Shown here piece by piece: positions 36,921-46,737 of a DNA stretch of 64,000 nucleotides. The position numbers and the translations under genes are program-made. The DNA is taken from assembly GCF_902459745.1 (NCBI RefSeq), contig NZ_CABPSJ010000003.1, forward strand, positions 186,001 to 250,000, given 5' to 3'. Under the pieces are notes generated by a model. The model ran no database searches. It saw only the letters and a list, made by a program, of their open reading frames with translations, and was not told the DNA's origin. The first letter of the stretch is position 1. Every line of letters begins with the position of its first letter. The DNA is from Pandoraea communis (GTDB lineage: Bacteria > Pseudomonadota > Gammaproteobacteria > Burkholderiales > Burkholderiaceae).

Positions 36921-37862
36921 TCAATATGGGATCTGTTGCTCCGATTCGTGGACGAGCTGTGCATAAAGCGCATGCCGCTGTTTCGAGATCCGTCCGTCGG
37001 CGACGGCCTCGAGAATGGCGCAACCCGGCTCTTTCAGGTGATGGCAGTTGTAGAACCGGCACCCGGTGAGCAGTGGACGAAACTCGGGAAATGCGCGCTC
37101 CAGTGCCCCTTCTTTGAGGTGGTGCAGACCAAACTCCTGAAAGCCCGGTGAGTCGATGAGCAAGCCGCCTTCGGGCAGATGGAAGATGCGCGTGAAGGTG
37201 GTCGTGTGCTTGCCTGAGTTCAACACCGTGGAGATTTCGCGCGTTGCCGCGTCGGCATCGGGCACTACGAGATTCACGAGGCTGGATTTACCCATGCCCG
37301 ACTGCCCAAGCAACAACGACGCCTGATGCGCGAGGCGCGGCAGCAACAATGTCTTCGAAGTGTCCGGATCGGCGCGCACGGAAAGCTCCAGCACCTCATA
37401 ACCCAACGCGCGATACGGCGCCAGACGCTCGCGCGCTGCGGGCAGGGCATCCACCACATCCGTCTTGTTGAGGACGATCAACGGGCGCAACTCATTGGCT
37501 TCTGCTGCCACGAGCGCGCGGCCGAGCAGATCCTCGCTGAAATACGGCTCGGTCGCCAGCATGATGACCAACTGGTCAATGTTGGCGGCGAAGAGCTTGC
37601 TTTTGAACTGGTCCGAACGATAGAGCAGATTACGGCGCGGCAGAATCTCCTCGATGACCCCCTGATCGCCCGTGCGTGCCCAGGCAACTTCGTCGCCAAC
37701 GGCAATTTCGCTTTTCTTGCCGCGCGGGAAGCACAGCACGGTTTCTCCATTGTCGGCTTCCACGACATAGTGGCGGCCGTGGGCTGCCGCCACACGGCCG
37801 TGGCGTCGTTCGTGGTCTGTCGTCTCGACCGGCGTAGCCTTACTTTTGCTGCTCCGCTTCAT
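36921..37862 (-). CDS. rsgA: Ribosome small-subunit-dependent GTPase RsgA
   Basis: Late 30S assembly GTPase, 313 residues. An OB domain ([19 protein letters not shown]) is followed by a circularly permuted GTPase: G4 NKTD first, then G1 [10 protein letters not shown], then G3 [10 protein letters not shown]. The zinc site is [14 protein letters not shown]. The much longer upstream frame is antisense noise; ATG 37862 is the proper start and overlaps the protease stop (ATGA). It is translationally coupled to the M48 protease. Confidence 0.97.
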   Translation of the reverse strand: MKRSSKSKATPVETTDHERRHGRVAAAHGRHYVVEADNGETVLCFPRGKKSEIAVGDEVAWARTGDQGVIEEILPRRNLLYRSDQFKSKLFAANIDQLVIMLATEPYFSEDLLGRALVAAEANELRPLIVLNKTDVVDALPAARERLAPYRALGYEVLELSVRADPDTSKTLLLPRLAHQASLLLGQSGMGKSSLVNLVVPDADAATREISTVLNSGKHTTTFTRIFHLPEGGLLIDSPGFQEFGLHHLKEGALERAFPEFRPLLTGCRFYNCHHLKEPGCAILEAVADGRISKQRHALYAQLVHESEQQIPY

Positions 37863-39106
37863 GCGTGCCCCAGCAGACGGTCGATGCGCTGGGATGCAGG
37901 CGGATGCGAGTAGTAGAACGCGGTGTAGACCGGGTCGGGGGTGAGCGTTGATGCGTTGTCCTGGTACAGCTTTACGAGGGCATTGATCAGATCGCTCGCT
38001 TGGGTCTGGCTGGCGGCGAACGCGTCGGCCTCGAATTCGTGCTTGCGAGACGTCAGGCTGTTCAGCGGGCTCGCGAAGAAGCCGAACACAGGCAGTACAA
38101 GGAAAAACAGCACCAGTGCCAATCCATTGTTGCTGCCGGTCATCGACGGCATCACGCCGAGTTCGGTGTAGAACCATGTGCGTCCGGCCAGCCATCCAAG
38201 CAGAGCAAGGAACGCCAGCGACAACGCGAAGGCGGCGATCAGCCGTTTCGTGATGTGGCGACGCTTGAAGTGGCCCAATTCGTGCGCCAGCACAGCTTCG
38301 ATTTCTGCGGGGGAGAGTCGCTCGATCAGCGTATCGAAGAACACGATGCGCTTGGCGCGGCCGAAACCGCTGAAATACGCGTTGCCGTGTGCCGAGCGTT
38401 TCGAGCCGTCCATCACGAAGAGGCCGCGGGCTGCGAAACCGCATCGCCGCATGAGTCCTTCTATGCGTTGTGCCAGCGATGCGTCCGAGAGCGGCTCGAA
38501 CTTGTTGAACATCGGGGCGATGACGTGCGGGAAGATGAACTGCACGAACAGGTTGAATGCGACCCAGACGACCCAGGTGTATAGCCACCACAGTGGCCCC
38601 GCGCGTTCCATCAGCCACAGCACGACGAAGAGCAGCGGCAGCCCGAGCACAATGCCGATGGCAGTGCCCTTGACCAGGTCGGCAATGAACAGCCCGAGCG
38701 ACATGCGGTTGAAGCCGAACCGCTGTTCGATCACGAACTGCCGCACGTAAGTGAAGGGCAGGTCGACGATGCCGGAGATCAGCAGGACGGCGGCGATCAG
38801 CGCGATCTGGCCCACATAGCCTTCACCGAGCCATTCCGAGATGCCGATGTGCAGCACATTCAGCCCGCCAAGCAGCGTGAATGCGACGAGCAGCACCGCC
38901 TGAGCGAAGATCTCCGCCATGCCCAGGCGCGTGCGAGCGACCGTGTAATCGGCGGCGCGCTGGTGGTCTGTCAGCGTGATCGTGTCGGCGAACCGCTCGG
39001 GGACGGCTGCCCGATGGGCGACCACATGGCGAACCTGACGAGCGGCCAGCCAGAGCTTGGTCATGACCATCGCCAGCAGGAAGATCACGAAGAGATAAGT
39101 GAACAT
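37859..39106 (-). CDS. M48 family (Ste24/CAAX-type) metalloprotease
   Basis: A 415-residue integral-membrane zinc protease. The zinc motif is HELGH, with the third ligand in EFEADAFAA. The Ste24-type lead [19 protein letters not shown] and several membrane helices are visible. It probably takes part in envelope protein quality control. The start at 39106 ([11 protein letters not shown]) is set by similarity; the upstream extension to 39457 overlaps orn antisense. It is coupled to rsgA and divergent from orn, across about 100 bp. Confidence 0.95.
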   Translation of the reverse strand: MFTYLFVIFLLAMVMTKLWLAARQVRHVVAHRAAVPERFADTITLTDHQRAADYTVARTRLGMAEIFAQAVLLVAFTLLGGLNVLHIGISEWLGEGYVGQIALIAAVLLISGIVDLPFTYVRQFVIEQRFGFNRMSLGLFIADLVKGTAIGIVLGLPLLFVVLWLMERAGPLWWLYTWVVWVAFNLFVQFIFPHVIAPMFNKFEPLSDASLAQRIEGLMRRCGFAARGLFVMDGSKRSAHGNAYFSGFGRAKRIVFFDTLIERLSPAEIEAVLAHELGHFKRRHITKRLIAAFALSLAFLALLGWLAGRTWFYTELGVMPSMTGSNNGLALVLFFLVLPVFGFFASPLNSLTSRKHEFEADAFAASQTQASDLINALVKLYQDNASTLTPDPVYTAFYYSHPPASQRIDRLLGHA

Positions 39107-39208
39107 GCGCTTAAGAAGAATCCGAAGTATGCGAGAATTATAAGTTCTTTCGACCGGCCAGGCGCCGCGCCGGTCGCCCACCGATGCGTTTTCCAGAGTC
39201 TTCCGATC

Positions 39209-39847
39209 ATGTCTGTCACTCCATCCCAAAATCCCACGTCTGCCGCGACAGAGACGACGCTTGCACGGGCCGAGTTCAATTTGGTCTGGCTCGACATGGA
39301 AATGACCGGTTTGCAGCCCGATAGCGACCGCATTATCGAAGTGGCGGTCGTCGTCACGGATTCTGCGCTGACGCGCCGAATCGAAGGACCGGTCTTCGCG
39401 ATTCATCAGTCGGACGCCGTTCTGGACGGCATGGACGACTGGAACAAGTCGACGCATGGCCGTTCGGGGCTGATCGACCGCGTGAAGGCGTCAATCGTTG
39501 ACGAAGCGTCGGCCGAAGCCCAGTTGATCGAGTTCCTGTCTCAGTACGTACCACCGAACAAGTCGCCGATGTGCGGTAACTCGATCTGTCAGGATCGCCG
39601 TTTCATGGCGCGGTACATGCCCAAGCTCGAGGCGTTTTTCCACTACCGGAATCTGGACGTCAGCACGCTCAAGGAGCTATGCCGGCGCTGGGAACCCACG
39701 GTCTATAAGGGCTTTACCAAGCGCGCGGCTCACACCGCGTTGGCCGACATCCACGAGTCGATCGACGAACTGGTGTATTACCGCGAGCATTTCCTGAAAA
39801 CGGCCGTGCCCGGCGCACCTGACACTCCGAGATCGGCCCCGGCCTGA
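39209..39847 (+). CDS. orn: Oligoribonuclease
   Basis: 3'-5' exoribonuclease that finishes RNA decay by cleaving di- to short oligonucleotides, including pGpG from c-di-GMP turnover. The 212-residue DEDDh enzyme has Exo [15 protein letters not shown], Exo [18 protein letters not shown] and Exo [18 protein letters not shown]. It carries a slightly long N-terminus before [11 protein letters not shown] terminator follows at 39867. Confidence 0.97.
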   Translation: MSVTPSQNPTSAATETTLARAEFNLVWLDMEMTGLQPDSDRIIEVAVVVTDSALTRRIEGPVFAIHQSDAVLDGMDDWNKSTHGRSGLIDRVKASIVDEASAEAQLIEFLSQYVPPNKSPMCGNSICQDRRFMARYMPKLEAFFHYRNLDVSTLKELCRRWEPTVYKGFTKRAAHTALADIHESIDELVYYREHFLKTAVPGAPDTPRSAPA

Positions 39848-39866
39848 TGTCCGCAGCATGACAAAG

Positions 39867-39897
39867 AACGCCAGCGAAATCGCTGGCGTTTTGTTTT
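39867..39897 (+). terminator. Terminator between orn and mog
   Basis: Ten-bp stem AACGCCAGCG/CGCTGGCGTT with an AAAT loop and a TTGTTTT tail. The minus-strand tail is also T-rich, so it may serve mog as well. Confidence 0.88.
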
Positions 39898-39942
39898 GGA
39901 TCACTGAAACGGGCGATCCGGGAAGTCTGGATGGCGGACGGG

Positions 39943-40563
39943 TCACGCCGATTTCGGCGCGCGAATCGCGCTCTTGGGGCGGAAGGCTTTGCAGATGCCT
40001 TCATCCGTCTCGATGTACGGCCCGCCGATCAGGTCGATGCAATACGGCACGGCGGCAAAAATGCCGGGCACGACCGATTTTCCGTCGGCGTCGCGCAGCC
40101 CTTCGAGGGTTTCCTTGATCGACTTGGGCTGACCGGGCAGGTTGACGATGAGGGCGGCGTGATCTGCCGTCTCGCGGATCACGGCCACCTGACGCGAGAG
40201 GATAGCGGTCGGTACAAAGCGAAGGCTGATCTGGCGCATCTGCTCCCCGAAGCCTGGCATTTCCTTCGTGCCCGCGCGCAGCGTGGCTTCCGGCGTAACG
40301 TCGCGCCGCGCGGGTCCTGTCCCTCCGGTGGTGAGCACCAGATCGCACGCCATGGTGTCGACAAGTTCGATCAGCGTCGCGGTGATGCCATCGGCGTCGT
40401 CGGGAATCAGGCGGGTTTCGGCCACCCACGGTGAGGCGAGCGCGCTGGCAAGCCAGTCCTTGAGCGCCGGGATGCCTTGATCCTCGTACGTGCCCTGACT
40501 CGCCCGGTCACTGATCGAGACGAGGCCTACGCGGAGTTCGTCCGGATGTGAGCGCGCGATCAT
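39943..40563 (-). CDS. mog: Molybdopterin adenylyltransferase
   Basis: Adenylates molybdopterin before molybdenum insertion. The 206-residue MoaB/Mog fold has VSISDRASQGTYEDQG, the signature LVLTTGGTGPARRDVTPEA and NLPGQPKSIKE. The start is taken at ATG 40563, which overlaps the yjgA stop by 1 nt; a TTG one codon earlier is less likely. The end is rich in Lys/Ala. No other molybdenum cofactor genes are seen here. Confidence 0.95.
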   Translation of the reverse strand: MIARSHPDELRVGLVSISDRASQGTYEDQGIPALKDWLASALASPWVAETRLIPDDADGITATLIELVDTMACDLVLTTGGTGPARRDVTPEATLRAGTKEMPGFGEQMRQISLRFVPTAILSRQVAVIRETADHAALIVNLPGQPKSIKETLEGLRDADGKSVVPGIFAAVPYCIDLIGGPYIETDEGICKAFRPKSAIRAPKSA

Positions 40564-41171
40564 CAATCTTCCTCACGGGTTGGGAATTCCGGCAATTCGT
40601 TATCCGCATCGTCCGAAGATTCGGCGGTACTGGGCGATCCGGTGCCAAGCAGGTCCTTGAGGGCCTGGAACAGTTCACGGAAGGCCTTGGGCGGCTTTTG
40701 CGCAGCCTGTTCACGGCGGGCGTTGCGAACGAGCGTGCGCAGTTGCTGGGCATCGGCCCCCGGGTGCTGGGCGAGCAGTTCGGTGAGGGCTTCGTCCTTG
40801 GCCAGCAGGCGTTCGCGCCAGCGTTCGAGCGCGTGCAGCTTGGCCGTTTCCGCCTTCGAGACACCATTGATGACGTCCAGGGCGCGACGAATTGCCTCGA
40901 CTTCGGACTCATCGAGGGTACGCATTTGCTTGCCCACGTACTGCATCTGTCGACGGCGGCCTTCGTGTGCCGTGATCTTGCGGCAGTCCCGGACGGCCCG
41001 TTCAAGGTTATCGGGCATGGGCACGCGGGCGAGCGCGTCCTTGCCAAGGTTGACCAGTTCTTCGCCCAGATCCTGGAGGGCATGCGATTCGCGCTTGCGC
41101 TGGGATTTGCTCGGGCCTTCGTCGGCAAGCTCGCTGTGGGCGATACGGTTAAAGCGTTGAATGTGCGTCAT
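40563..41171 (-). CDS. yjgA: Ribosome-associated protein YjgA (DarP, DUF615)
   Basis: A 202-residue factor associated with late 50S assembly. The DUF615 signature is visible in [20 protein letters not shown] and [12 protein letters not shown], followed by an Arg/Lys-rich helical region. The start MTHIQRFNR at 41171 matches the family better than the extension to 41225. It is coupled to mog and divergent from pmbA, the common yjgA-pmbA pairing. Confidence 0.94.
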   Translation of the reverse strand: MTHIQRFNRIAHSELADEGPSKSQRKRESHALQDLGEELVNLGKDALARVPMPDNLERAVRDCRKITAHEGRRRQMQYVGKQMRTLDESEVEAIRRALDVINGVSKAETAKLHALERWRERLLAKDEALTELLAQHPGADAQQLRTLVRNARREQAAQKPPKAFRELFQALKDLLGTGSPSTAESSDDADNELPEFPTREED

Positions 41172-41286
41172 GGGCGCTATTGTAACGCGGCGCGCGCCGT
41201 CCAAATAGTTGCCGGGCCCACGCACGACGGTGAGGAAGTCGCGCTAAGATGGCGGTTCCTATTCAGCCACTGACCCAATCGCGCCG

Positions 41287-42645
41287 ATGTCCCAAGCGAC
41301 CCAGCATTTCACGCATACCCAGGACCAACTCAAGGAAATCGTCAGCGACGTACTGCAATACGCCCGTTCGCTCGGCGCCACCGATGCGGCCGCCGAAATC
41401 TCCGAGGGCGACGGTCTGTCGGTCTCGGTGCGGCGCGGCAAGGTCGAGACCATCGAGCGCAACCGCGACAAGCTCGTGGGCGTGACGGTCTTCATCGGTC
41501 AGCGTCGCGGCAACGCCAGCACGTCGGACTTCTCGCGCAAGGCATTGCACGACACGGTCGACGCCGCCTACAACATCGCCCGTTTCACTGCGGAGGACGA
41601 CTGTGCCGGGCTCGCCGAGTCCGAACTGCTGGAAATGCATCCGCAGGATCTGTCGCTGTTCCATCCGTGGCGCATCGCTGCGGATGAAGCGGTAGAACTG
41701 GCGCGTCGTGCCGAGAAGGCGGCGCTCGACGTGAGCCCGGTCATCCGCAATTCCGAAGGCGCGAGCGTGTCGGCGCAGCATTCGCAGTTCATGCTTGGCA
41801 CGACCCGCGGTTTCCTTTCGGGCTATCCGTATTCGCGCCATTACCTGTCGGTCTCGCCGATCGCGGGTTCGGGCAGCCATATGCAGCGCGACGACTGGTA
41901 TTCGTCCAAGCGCGCTGCCGAGGATCTGGCGTCGCCCGAGGCGGTGGGCCGCTACGCCGCCGAGCGTGCGCTGGCGCGCCTGCATGCCCGCAAGCTCTCC
42001 ACACGCAAATGTGCGGTGCTGTTCGAGGCACCGCTCGCCGCCGGTCTGCTGGGGGCGTTCGTGCAGGGGGTGAGTGGCGGTGCGCTCTACCGCAAGGCCA
42101 CGTTCCTTGTCGACACATTGGGCAAGCCGGTGTTCGCCGACCACGTGGGCATTTACGAAGATCCGCATGTGCCGCGCGCCATGGGCAGCGCCCCGTACGA
42201 CGAGGAGGGTGTGAAGACGCGCGCACGGGACGTCGTGAGCGACGGCGTGGTCCAGGGCTACTTCCTTTCCACCTACTCGGCGCGCAAGCTGGGTATGCAG
42301 ACGACCGGCAACGCCGGCGGCTCCCACAACCTGCGCATGTACAGCAAGCTCACGGCGCCGACGGACGACTTCCGTGCGATGTTGCGCAAGCTGGGCACGG
42401 GCCTGCTCGTCACCGAACTGATGGGGCAGGGCGTGAACTACGTGACGGGCGACTATTCGCGTGGCGCGTCGGGCTTCTGGGTCGAGAACGGTGAGATTCA
42501 ATACCCGGTTGAGGAAATCACGCTGGCGGGCAACCTGAGCGACATGTTCCGCCAGATCGTTGCGATCGGGGCCGACACGCTCGTACGCGGTACCAAAGAA
42601 GTCGGGTCAATCCTGATTGAACAAATGACCATCGCCGGTCATTGA
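41287..42645 (+). CDS. pmbA: Metalloprotease PmbA/TldE
   Basis: A 452-residue subunit of the TldD/TldE peptidase, which matures microcin-type peptides and degrades CcdA. Motifs include EGDGLSVSVRRGKVETIER, GFLSGYPYSRHYLSVSP and the C-terminal GFWVENGEIQYPVEEITLAG with NLSDMFRQI. It lies divergent from yjgA. The companion tldD is not in the window. Confidence 0.96.
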   Translation: MSQATQHFTHTQDQLKEIVSDVLQYARSLGATDAAAEISEGDGLSVSVRRGKVETIERNRDKLVGVTVFIGQRRGNASTSDFSRKALHDTVDAAYNIARFTAEDDCAGLAESELLEMHPQDLSLFHPWRIAADEAVELARRAEKAALDVSPVIRNSEGASVSAQHSQFMLGTTRGFLSGYPYSRHYLSVSPIAGSGSHMQRDDWYSSKRAAEDLASPEAVGRYAAERALARLHARKLSTRKCAVLFEAPLAAGLLGAFVQGVSGGALYRKATFLVDTLGKPVFADHVGIYEDPHVPRAMGSAPYDEEGVKTRARDVVSDGVVQGYFLSTYSARKLGMQTTGNAGGSHNLRMYSKLTAPTDDFRAMLRKLGTGLLVTELMGQGVNYVTGDYSRGASGFWVENGEIQYPVEEITLAGNLSDMFRQIVAIGADTLVRGTKEVGSILIEQMTIAGH

Positions 42646-42659
42646 TGCTGCAAAAAGCG

Positions 42660-42719
42660 GTTATGGCGCGATAAACGCGTTGCATTTATGCGCCATAACA
42701 AGGCAAAAACCCTTTTGCC
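42660..42719 (+). terminator. Two hairpins downstream of pmbA
   Basis: First stem GTTATGGCGC/GCGCCATAAC (42660-42669 and 42690-42699). A second follows, GGCAAAA/TTTTGCC with an ACCC loop (42702-42719). Neither has a long T-tract, but together they probably end pmbA transcription. Confidence 0.55.
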
Positions 42720-42759
42720 CCGTGTCCGGCACAGGCGGTTTGCGTTATCCTTAGGAGTT

Positions 42760-42781
42760 TTCTTAAGCCGTGGCTTAAGAA
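42760..42781. promoter_or_regulatory. Perfect inverted repeat upstream of the liv operon (possible operator)
   Basis: TTCTTAAGCC-GT-GGCTTAAGAA: 10-bp arms around 2 nt, about 85 bp before the livK ATG. Its symmetry and place fit a dimeric regulator site. Nothing identifies the protein. Confidence 0.55.
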
Positions 42782-42865
42782 CAGACACGGTAGTTAGGGT
42801 AATGGGCGCGCTCATAAGGCGCGCCTTCTCATAACTAGAGACTAGGTATTGGAGGAAGAAGACTC

Positions 42866-44017
42866 ATGAAAAGCACCATGACCAAGTTGCTGAGCGCGCT
42901 TGTCGCTACGGGGATGGTGGCTGCGGCCCACGCAGCCGATCTGAAGATTGGCGTGGCCGAAGCACTGTCGGGCGGCGCTGCGCAATATGGCGCGGCCATC
43001 AAGAATGGTTTCCAACTGGCCGCTGACGAAATCAACGCTGCCGGCGGTATCAATGGCAACAAGCTCGTCCTTCAGGTCGAAGATGAGCAGGGCAAGAAGG
43101 AAGAGGCGATCAACGTCTTCAAGAAGCTGATCTTCCAGGACAAGGTACTCATGGTGTTCGGCCCGACGCTGTCGAACTCGGCACAGGCTGCCGATCCGAT
43201 CGCACAAGCCGGCAAGACGGTGGCTTTCGGTACGTCGAACACGGCTGACGGCATTACGTCGATCGGCGACTTCATCTTCCGCAACTCGGTGACGGAAGCC
43301 GACGTGCTGCCTGAGACCATCAAGGTGGCGGCCAAGCACACGGGTATCAAGAAGGTTGCCGTGCTGTATGGCAACGACGACGTGTTCACCAAGAGCGGCT
43401 ACGACAACTTCAAGAAGGCCCTTGAGGATCTGAAGATCCCGGTCACGACGACCGAAACGTTCGCCAAGGGCGACGTGGACTTCAAGGCGCAGCTCACCAA
43501 GATCAAGGCCAGCAAGCCCGACGCCATCGTGCTGTCGGCGCTGATTGCCGAAGGTGCGCCGATCATGGTGCAGGCCCGCCAACTGGGTATCAACGTGCCC
43601 TTCATTGGTGGTAACGGCATGAACTCGGTCAAGGTGTTCGATCTGGCCAAGGGCAGCTCGGATGGCCTGTGGGTGGGTAGCCCGTGGTCGATCGAGAACA
43701 ACACGCCGGCCAACACGAAGTTCATCGGTGCCTACAAGGCCAAGTACAACGTGGCTCCTGATCAGTTCGCGGCGCAGTCGTATGATGCGATGTACATTGC
43801 AGCCGCTGCCATCAAGAACGTGAAGATCTCGGGCAACCTGGAAGCTGACCGTAAGGCACTGCGCGACGCGCTGCCGAAGGTCACGCACGAAGGCGCTACG
43901 GGCAAGTTTGCGTTCCGTCAGGCCATGGGCAAGAACGGCAAGCCGGCCGGCTACGATGCGCAACAGGCGCCGATCGTCAGTGTGACGAAGGGTGGCAAGT
44001 ACGTCATCGAGAAGTAA
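42866..44017 (+). CDS. livK: Branched-chain amino-acid ABC transporter, periplasmic binding protein
   Basis: A 383-residue periplasmic binding protein of the LivJ/LivK type. A signal peptide (MKSTMTKLLSALVATGMVAA, cleavage after AHA) precedes ADLKIGVAEALSGGAAQYG. It has the family segments VLQVEDEQGKKEEAI and IKKVAVLYGNDDVF. A strong GGAGGAAG precedes the ATG. It is first of livKHMGF; an RNA hairpin separates it from livH. The exact ligand (Leu/Ile/Val or another amino or organic acid) is not certain. Confidence 0.93.
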   Translation: MKSTMTKLLSALVATGMVAAAHAADLKIGVAEALSGGAAQYGAAIKNGFQLAADEINAAGGINGNKLVLQVEDEQGKKEEAINVFKKLIFQDKVLMVFGPTLSNSAQAADPIAQAGKTVAFGTSNTADGITSIGDFIFRNSVTEADVLPETIKVAAKHTGIKKVAVLYGNDDVFTKSGYDNFKKALEDLKIPVTTTETFAKGDVDFKAQLTKIKASKPDAIVLSALIAEGAPIMVQARQLGINVPFIGGNGMNSVKVFDLAKGSSDGLWVGSPWSIENNTPANTKFIGAYKAKYNVAPDQFAAQSYDAMYIAAAAIKNVKISGNLEADRKALRDALPKVTHEGATGKFAFRQAMGKNGKPAGYDAQQAPIVSVTKGGKYVIEK

Positions 44018-44047
44018 GCAGCCCGGCAGTACTTGAAGAAGTCAGCA

Positions 44048-44077
44048 TGGGCGTAGGGCCGAAAGGCGCTACGCCCA
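44048..44077 (+). other. Hairpin in the livK-livH intercistronic region
   Basis: Arms TGGGCGTAG (44048-44056) and CTACGCCCA (44069-44077), with an inner GCC-GAAA-GGC. No T-tract follows. It could stabilise the livK transcript or attenuate downstream expression. Confidence 0.65.
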
Positions 44078-44147
44078 TCGGCGTTTCTGGCACACGCCGT
44101 GCCCCCAAGCGGCGCGTGCCTTTGTCCCTCAGGCTGGAATACACACC

Positions 44148-45029
44148 ATGCTGGAACAGCAACTCGTCAACGCGCTCTCCCTCGGGTGCGTGTACGCCTT
44201 GTTCGCGCTCGGGTTCACACTCGTGTTCGGCATCCTCGGCGTCATCAATCTTTCGCACGGCGCGGTCTTCATGGTCGGTGCCTATGCGGCGCTGCAAGCC
44301 GTCGTGCGCCTTCATCTGCCGCTTTGGGCGGCCATCCTGACGGCGGTTATCGTTGCCGGCTCGCTTGGTTTGCTCATCGACGTGCTGGTGCTCAAACCGT
44401 TGCGCAAACGCGGCGCGCCTCACCTGATCCCGATGATCGCCACCATTGGCGTGGGCATTCTGCTCAACAACGGTGTACAGGGCATATTCGGTGCGGAGAA
44501 TTTGCGTTTCCCGTACGACGTCGTGTCGCAGGAGACCCTGACCGTCGCTGGCGTTCACATGACGGTGCTCGAACTCGCGATCATCTTCATCTCGTTTGCG
44601 CTCATGGCCGTGCTTATCACCACGATCAAGAAGACGCAACTGGGCCGCGCGTTGCGTGCCATTGCCGAATCGCCGAAGGCAGCCTATTTGCTCGGGATCA
44701 ACGTCGAGGGCCTGTTCCTGGCGACGTCGTTCGCTGCGGCGGGGCTGGGTGGCATGGCTGGCGTGCTGATCGGGTTGTACTCCAACGCGGTGTTCCCGCT
44801 GATGGGGCAGCCGATGCTGCACAAGGGTATCGCGGTGATCATTCTGGGCGGTATGGGCGACATCCGTGGTGCGATGATCGGTGGCTTGTTCCTTGGCTTT
44901 GCCGAGGTCATGTCGGTCGCGTACATCGGTTCGAACATGCGCGACGCCGTGGCGTTCGGCCTGCTGTTTCTGATCCTGCTGGTGCGTCCGCAGGGGTTGT
45001 TCGGCAAAGTGCTCGAACGCAAAGCGTAA
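44148..45029 (+). CDS. livH: Branched-chain amino-acid ABC transporter permease LivH
   Basis: A 293-residue inner-membrane permease with about eight helices. It starts MLEQQLVNALSLGCVYALFA and has the family motif GVINLSHGAVFMVGAYAA. The cytoplasmic loop facing the ATPase includes GRALRAIAESPKAAYLLGI. It pairs with LivM 13 bp downstream. Confidence 0.95.
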   Translation: MLEQQLVNALSLGCVYALFALGFTLVFGILGVINLSHGAVFMVGAYAALQAVVRLHLPLWAAILTAVIVAGSLGLLIDVLVLKPLRKRGAPHLIPMIATIGVGILLNNGVQGIFGAENLRFPYDVVSQETLTVAGVHMTVLELAIIFISFALMAVLITTIKKTQLGRALRAIAESPKAAYLLGINVEGLFLATSFAAAGLGGMAGVLIGLYSNAVFPLMGQPMLHKGIAVIILGGMGDIRGAMIGGLFLGFAEVMSVAYIGSNMRDAVAFGLLFLILLVRPQGLFGKVLERKA

Positions 45030-45042
45030 TCACGGGGGCGCA

Positions 45043-45918
45043 ATGGACTGGTTCAATAATTTCTGGGCGGTTTACAGCAATCTGGTGTTGACGCTTGGCA
45101 CCAACGCGTTGCTGGCCCTGTCGATATACCTCACGCTCTCGTGCGGCATGCTGGCCATGGCCAACGCGGCGTTCATGGGCATTGGTGCATACACTGCCGC
45201 GTTGCTCACGATGAACTACGACACGCCGTTCGCCGTGTCGCTCGCGGGTGGCATGGCGGCGCCGGCGCTTGTCGCGTTCATCATCGGCAAGCCGACGCTG
45301 CGTCTGTCGGGGGTGTATCTGGCGATGGCGACGCTCGGCTTCGGTGAAGTCGTGCGGGTGCTGATTCTCAACACCGAAGACCTGACAGGCGGTGCGTTGG
45401 GCCTGAACGGCATTCCGCAGCTCACCCAGTGGTGGCATGTGGCGGCAGCGGTGGTAATCGTACTGGCCGCGCTGTGGCGTTTGCGCCGCTCGAAGGTCGG
45501 TCGTGCCTTCGAGGCCATCAAGGAAGACGAGACGGCGGCGGGCCTCATGGGCATCAATGTCACGGGCTACAAGATGTTGGCGTTCGTGCTGGGGGCGGTG
45601 CTTGCCGGGTTGGCAGGGGCGCTCAATGCGCATCTGACGTTCTTCATCGGACCGAACGAATTCGGTTTCGACCGTGGCGTCGAGATTCTGACGATGGCAA
45701 TTCTGGGCGGCATCAACGGATTGGCGGGGCCCGTACTGGGCAGCACCATTCTTACGTTGTTGCCTGAGTTGCTGCGTGCGTTCAACGACTTCCGCCTTGT
45801 GGTCAACGGCCTGATTCTGGTGCTGATCGTGCTGTTTCTGCCCAAGGGTATCTGGGATCCGATGCGATTTCGCCGCTGGTTCCGTGCCGACAAGGCGCGT
45901 TCGGCCTCTTCCACGTAA
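45043..45918 (+). CDS. livM: Branched-chain amino-acid ABC transporter permease LivM
   Basis: A 291-residue permease, the partner of LivH. Motifs are LSCGMLAMANAAFMGIGAYT, LRLSGVYLAMATLGFGEVVR and the ATPase-contact loop GRAFEAIKEDETAAGLMGI. The end is Arg/Ser-rich. It lies 18 bp before livG. Confidence 0.95.
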   Translation: MDWFNNFWAVYSNLVLTLGTNALLALSIYLTLSCGMLAMANAAFMGIGAYTAALLTMNYDTPFAVSLAGGMAAPALVAFIIGKPTLRLSGVYLAMATLGFGEVVRVLILNTEDLTGGALGLNGIPQLTQWWHVAAAVVIVLAALWRLRRSKVGRAFEAIKEDETAAGLMGINVTGYKMLAFVLGAVLAGLAGALNAHLTFFIGPNEFGFDRGVEILTMAILGGINGLAGPVLGSTILTLLPELLRAFNDFRLVVNGLILVLIVLFLPKGIWDPMRFRRWFRADKARSASST

Positions 45919-45936
45919 GCGGACGAGGGACACGAC

Positions 45937-46737
45937 ATGCTCAAGCTTTCCAATATTTCCAAACGATTCGGTGGATTGCACGTTCTGCAGGACGTGAACA
46001 TCGAGGTGCCGCAGGGCACCATCTTCGGCCTGATTGGCCCGAACGGTGCGGGTAAGACGACCGTTTTCAACCTGATCACCGGCCTGTTGCAGCCGACGGG
46101 CGGCAGCATTACGTTCGACGGCGAGAGTCTTGTGGGGCAGAAGCCGCACAAGATCACGCAGCGGGGCATTGCCCGCACGTTCCAGAACATTCGCATCTTC
46201 AAGGAGATGACGTTGATCGAGAACGTGGTGGTTGGCATGCACCGCCATCTTTCCTACGGCCCGGCTGGCCTGCTGCTTTCGCTGCCGGGTTTTCGGGAGA
46301 TGGAGAAGCGTTCGCGCGAGCGCGCCCACGAGTTGCTTTCGTGGGTAAAGCTCGATCACAAGGCGTACGACATTGCCGACAACCTCTCGTACGGCGACCA
46401 GCGCAAGCTCGAACTGGCGCGTGCGCTTGCGACCGAGCCCAAGCTGTTGCTGCTCGACGAGCCGGTGGCGGGCATGAATACGGGTGAGAAGGTCGATCTC
46501 ATGAGCGAGATCGAGAACATCAAGGCGCGTGGTTACACGATCTTCATGATCGAGCACGACATGCGCTTCGTGATGGGGTTATGCGAACGCATCGCGGTGT
46601 TGAACTTCGGCCGCATCATTGCCGAGGGCAAGCCTGACGAGATCAAGCACAACCCGCAGGTCATCGAGGCATATCTTGGCCGTGATGACGACGATGATAT
46701 GGCTGCGCTTGCGGCTGGCGCGGAGGACAAGGCATGA
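45937..46737 (+). CDS. livG: Branched-chain amino-acid ABC transporter ATPase LivG
   Basis: A 266-residue ATPase. Walker A is GPNGAGKTT, the signature-like motif is LSYGDQRKLE, and Walker B is LLLLDEPVAGMN followed by IEHDMRFVM. Note LSYGD, as is usual in LivG, rather than LSGGQ. It ends in an unusually acidic stretch (GRDDDDDMAALAAGAED). It overlaps livF by 4 nt. Confidence 0.95.
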   Translation: MLKLSNISKRFGGLHVLQDVNIEVPQGTIFGLIGPNGAGKTTVFNLITGLLQPTGGSITFDGESLVGQKPHKITQRGIARTFQNIRIFKEMTLIENVVVGMHRHLSYGPAGLLLSLPGFREMEKRSRERAHELLSWVKLDHKAYDIADNLSYGDQRKLELARALATEPKLLLLDEPVAGMNTGEKVDLMSEIENIKARGYTIFMIEHDMRFVMGLCERIAVLNFGRIIAEGKPDEIKHNPQVIEAYLGRDDDDDMAALAAGAEDKA

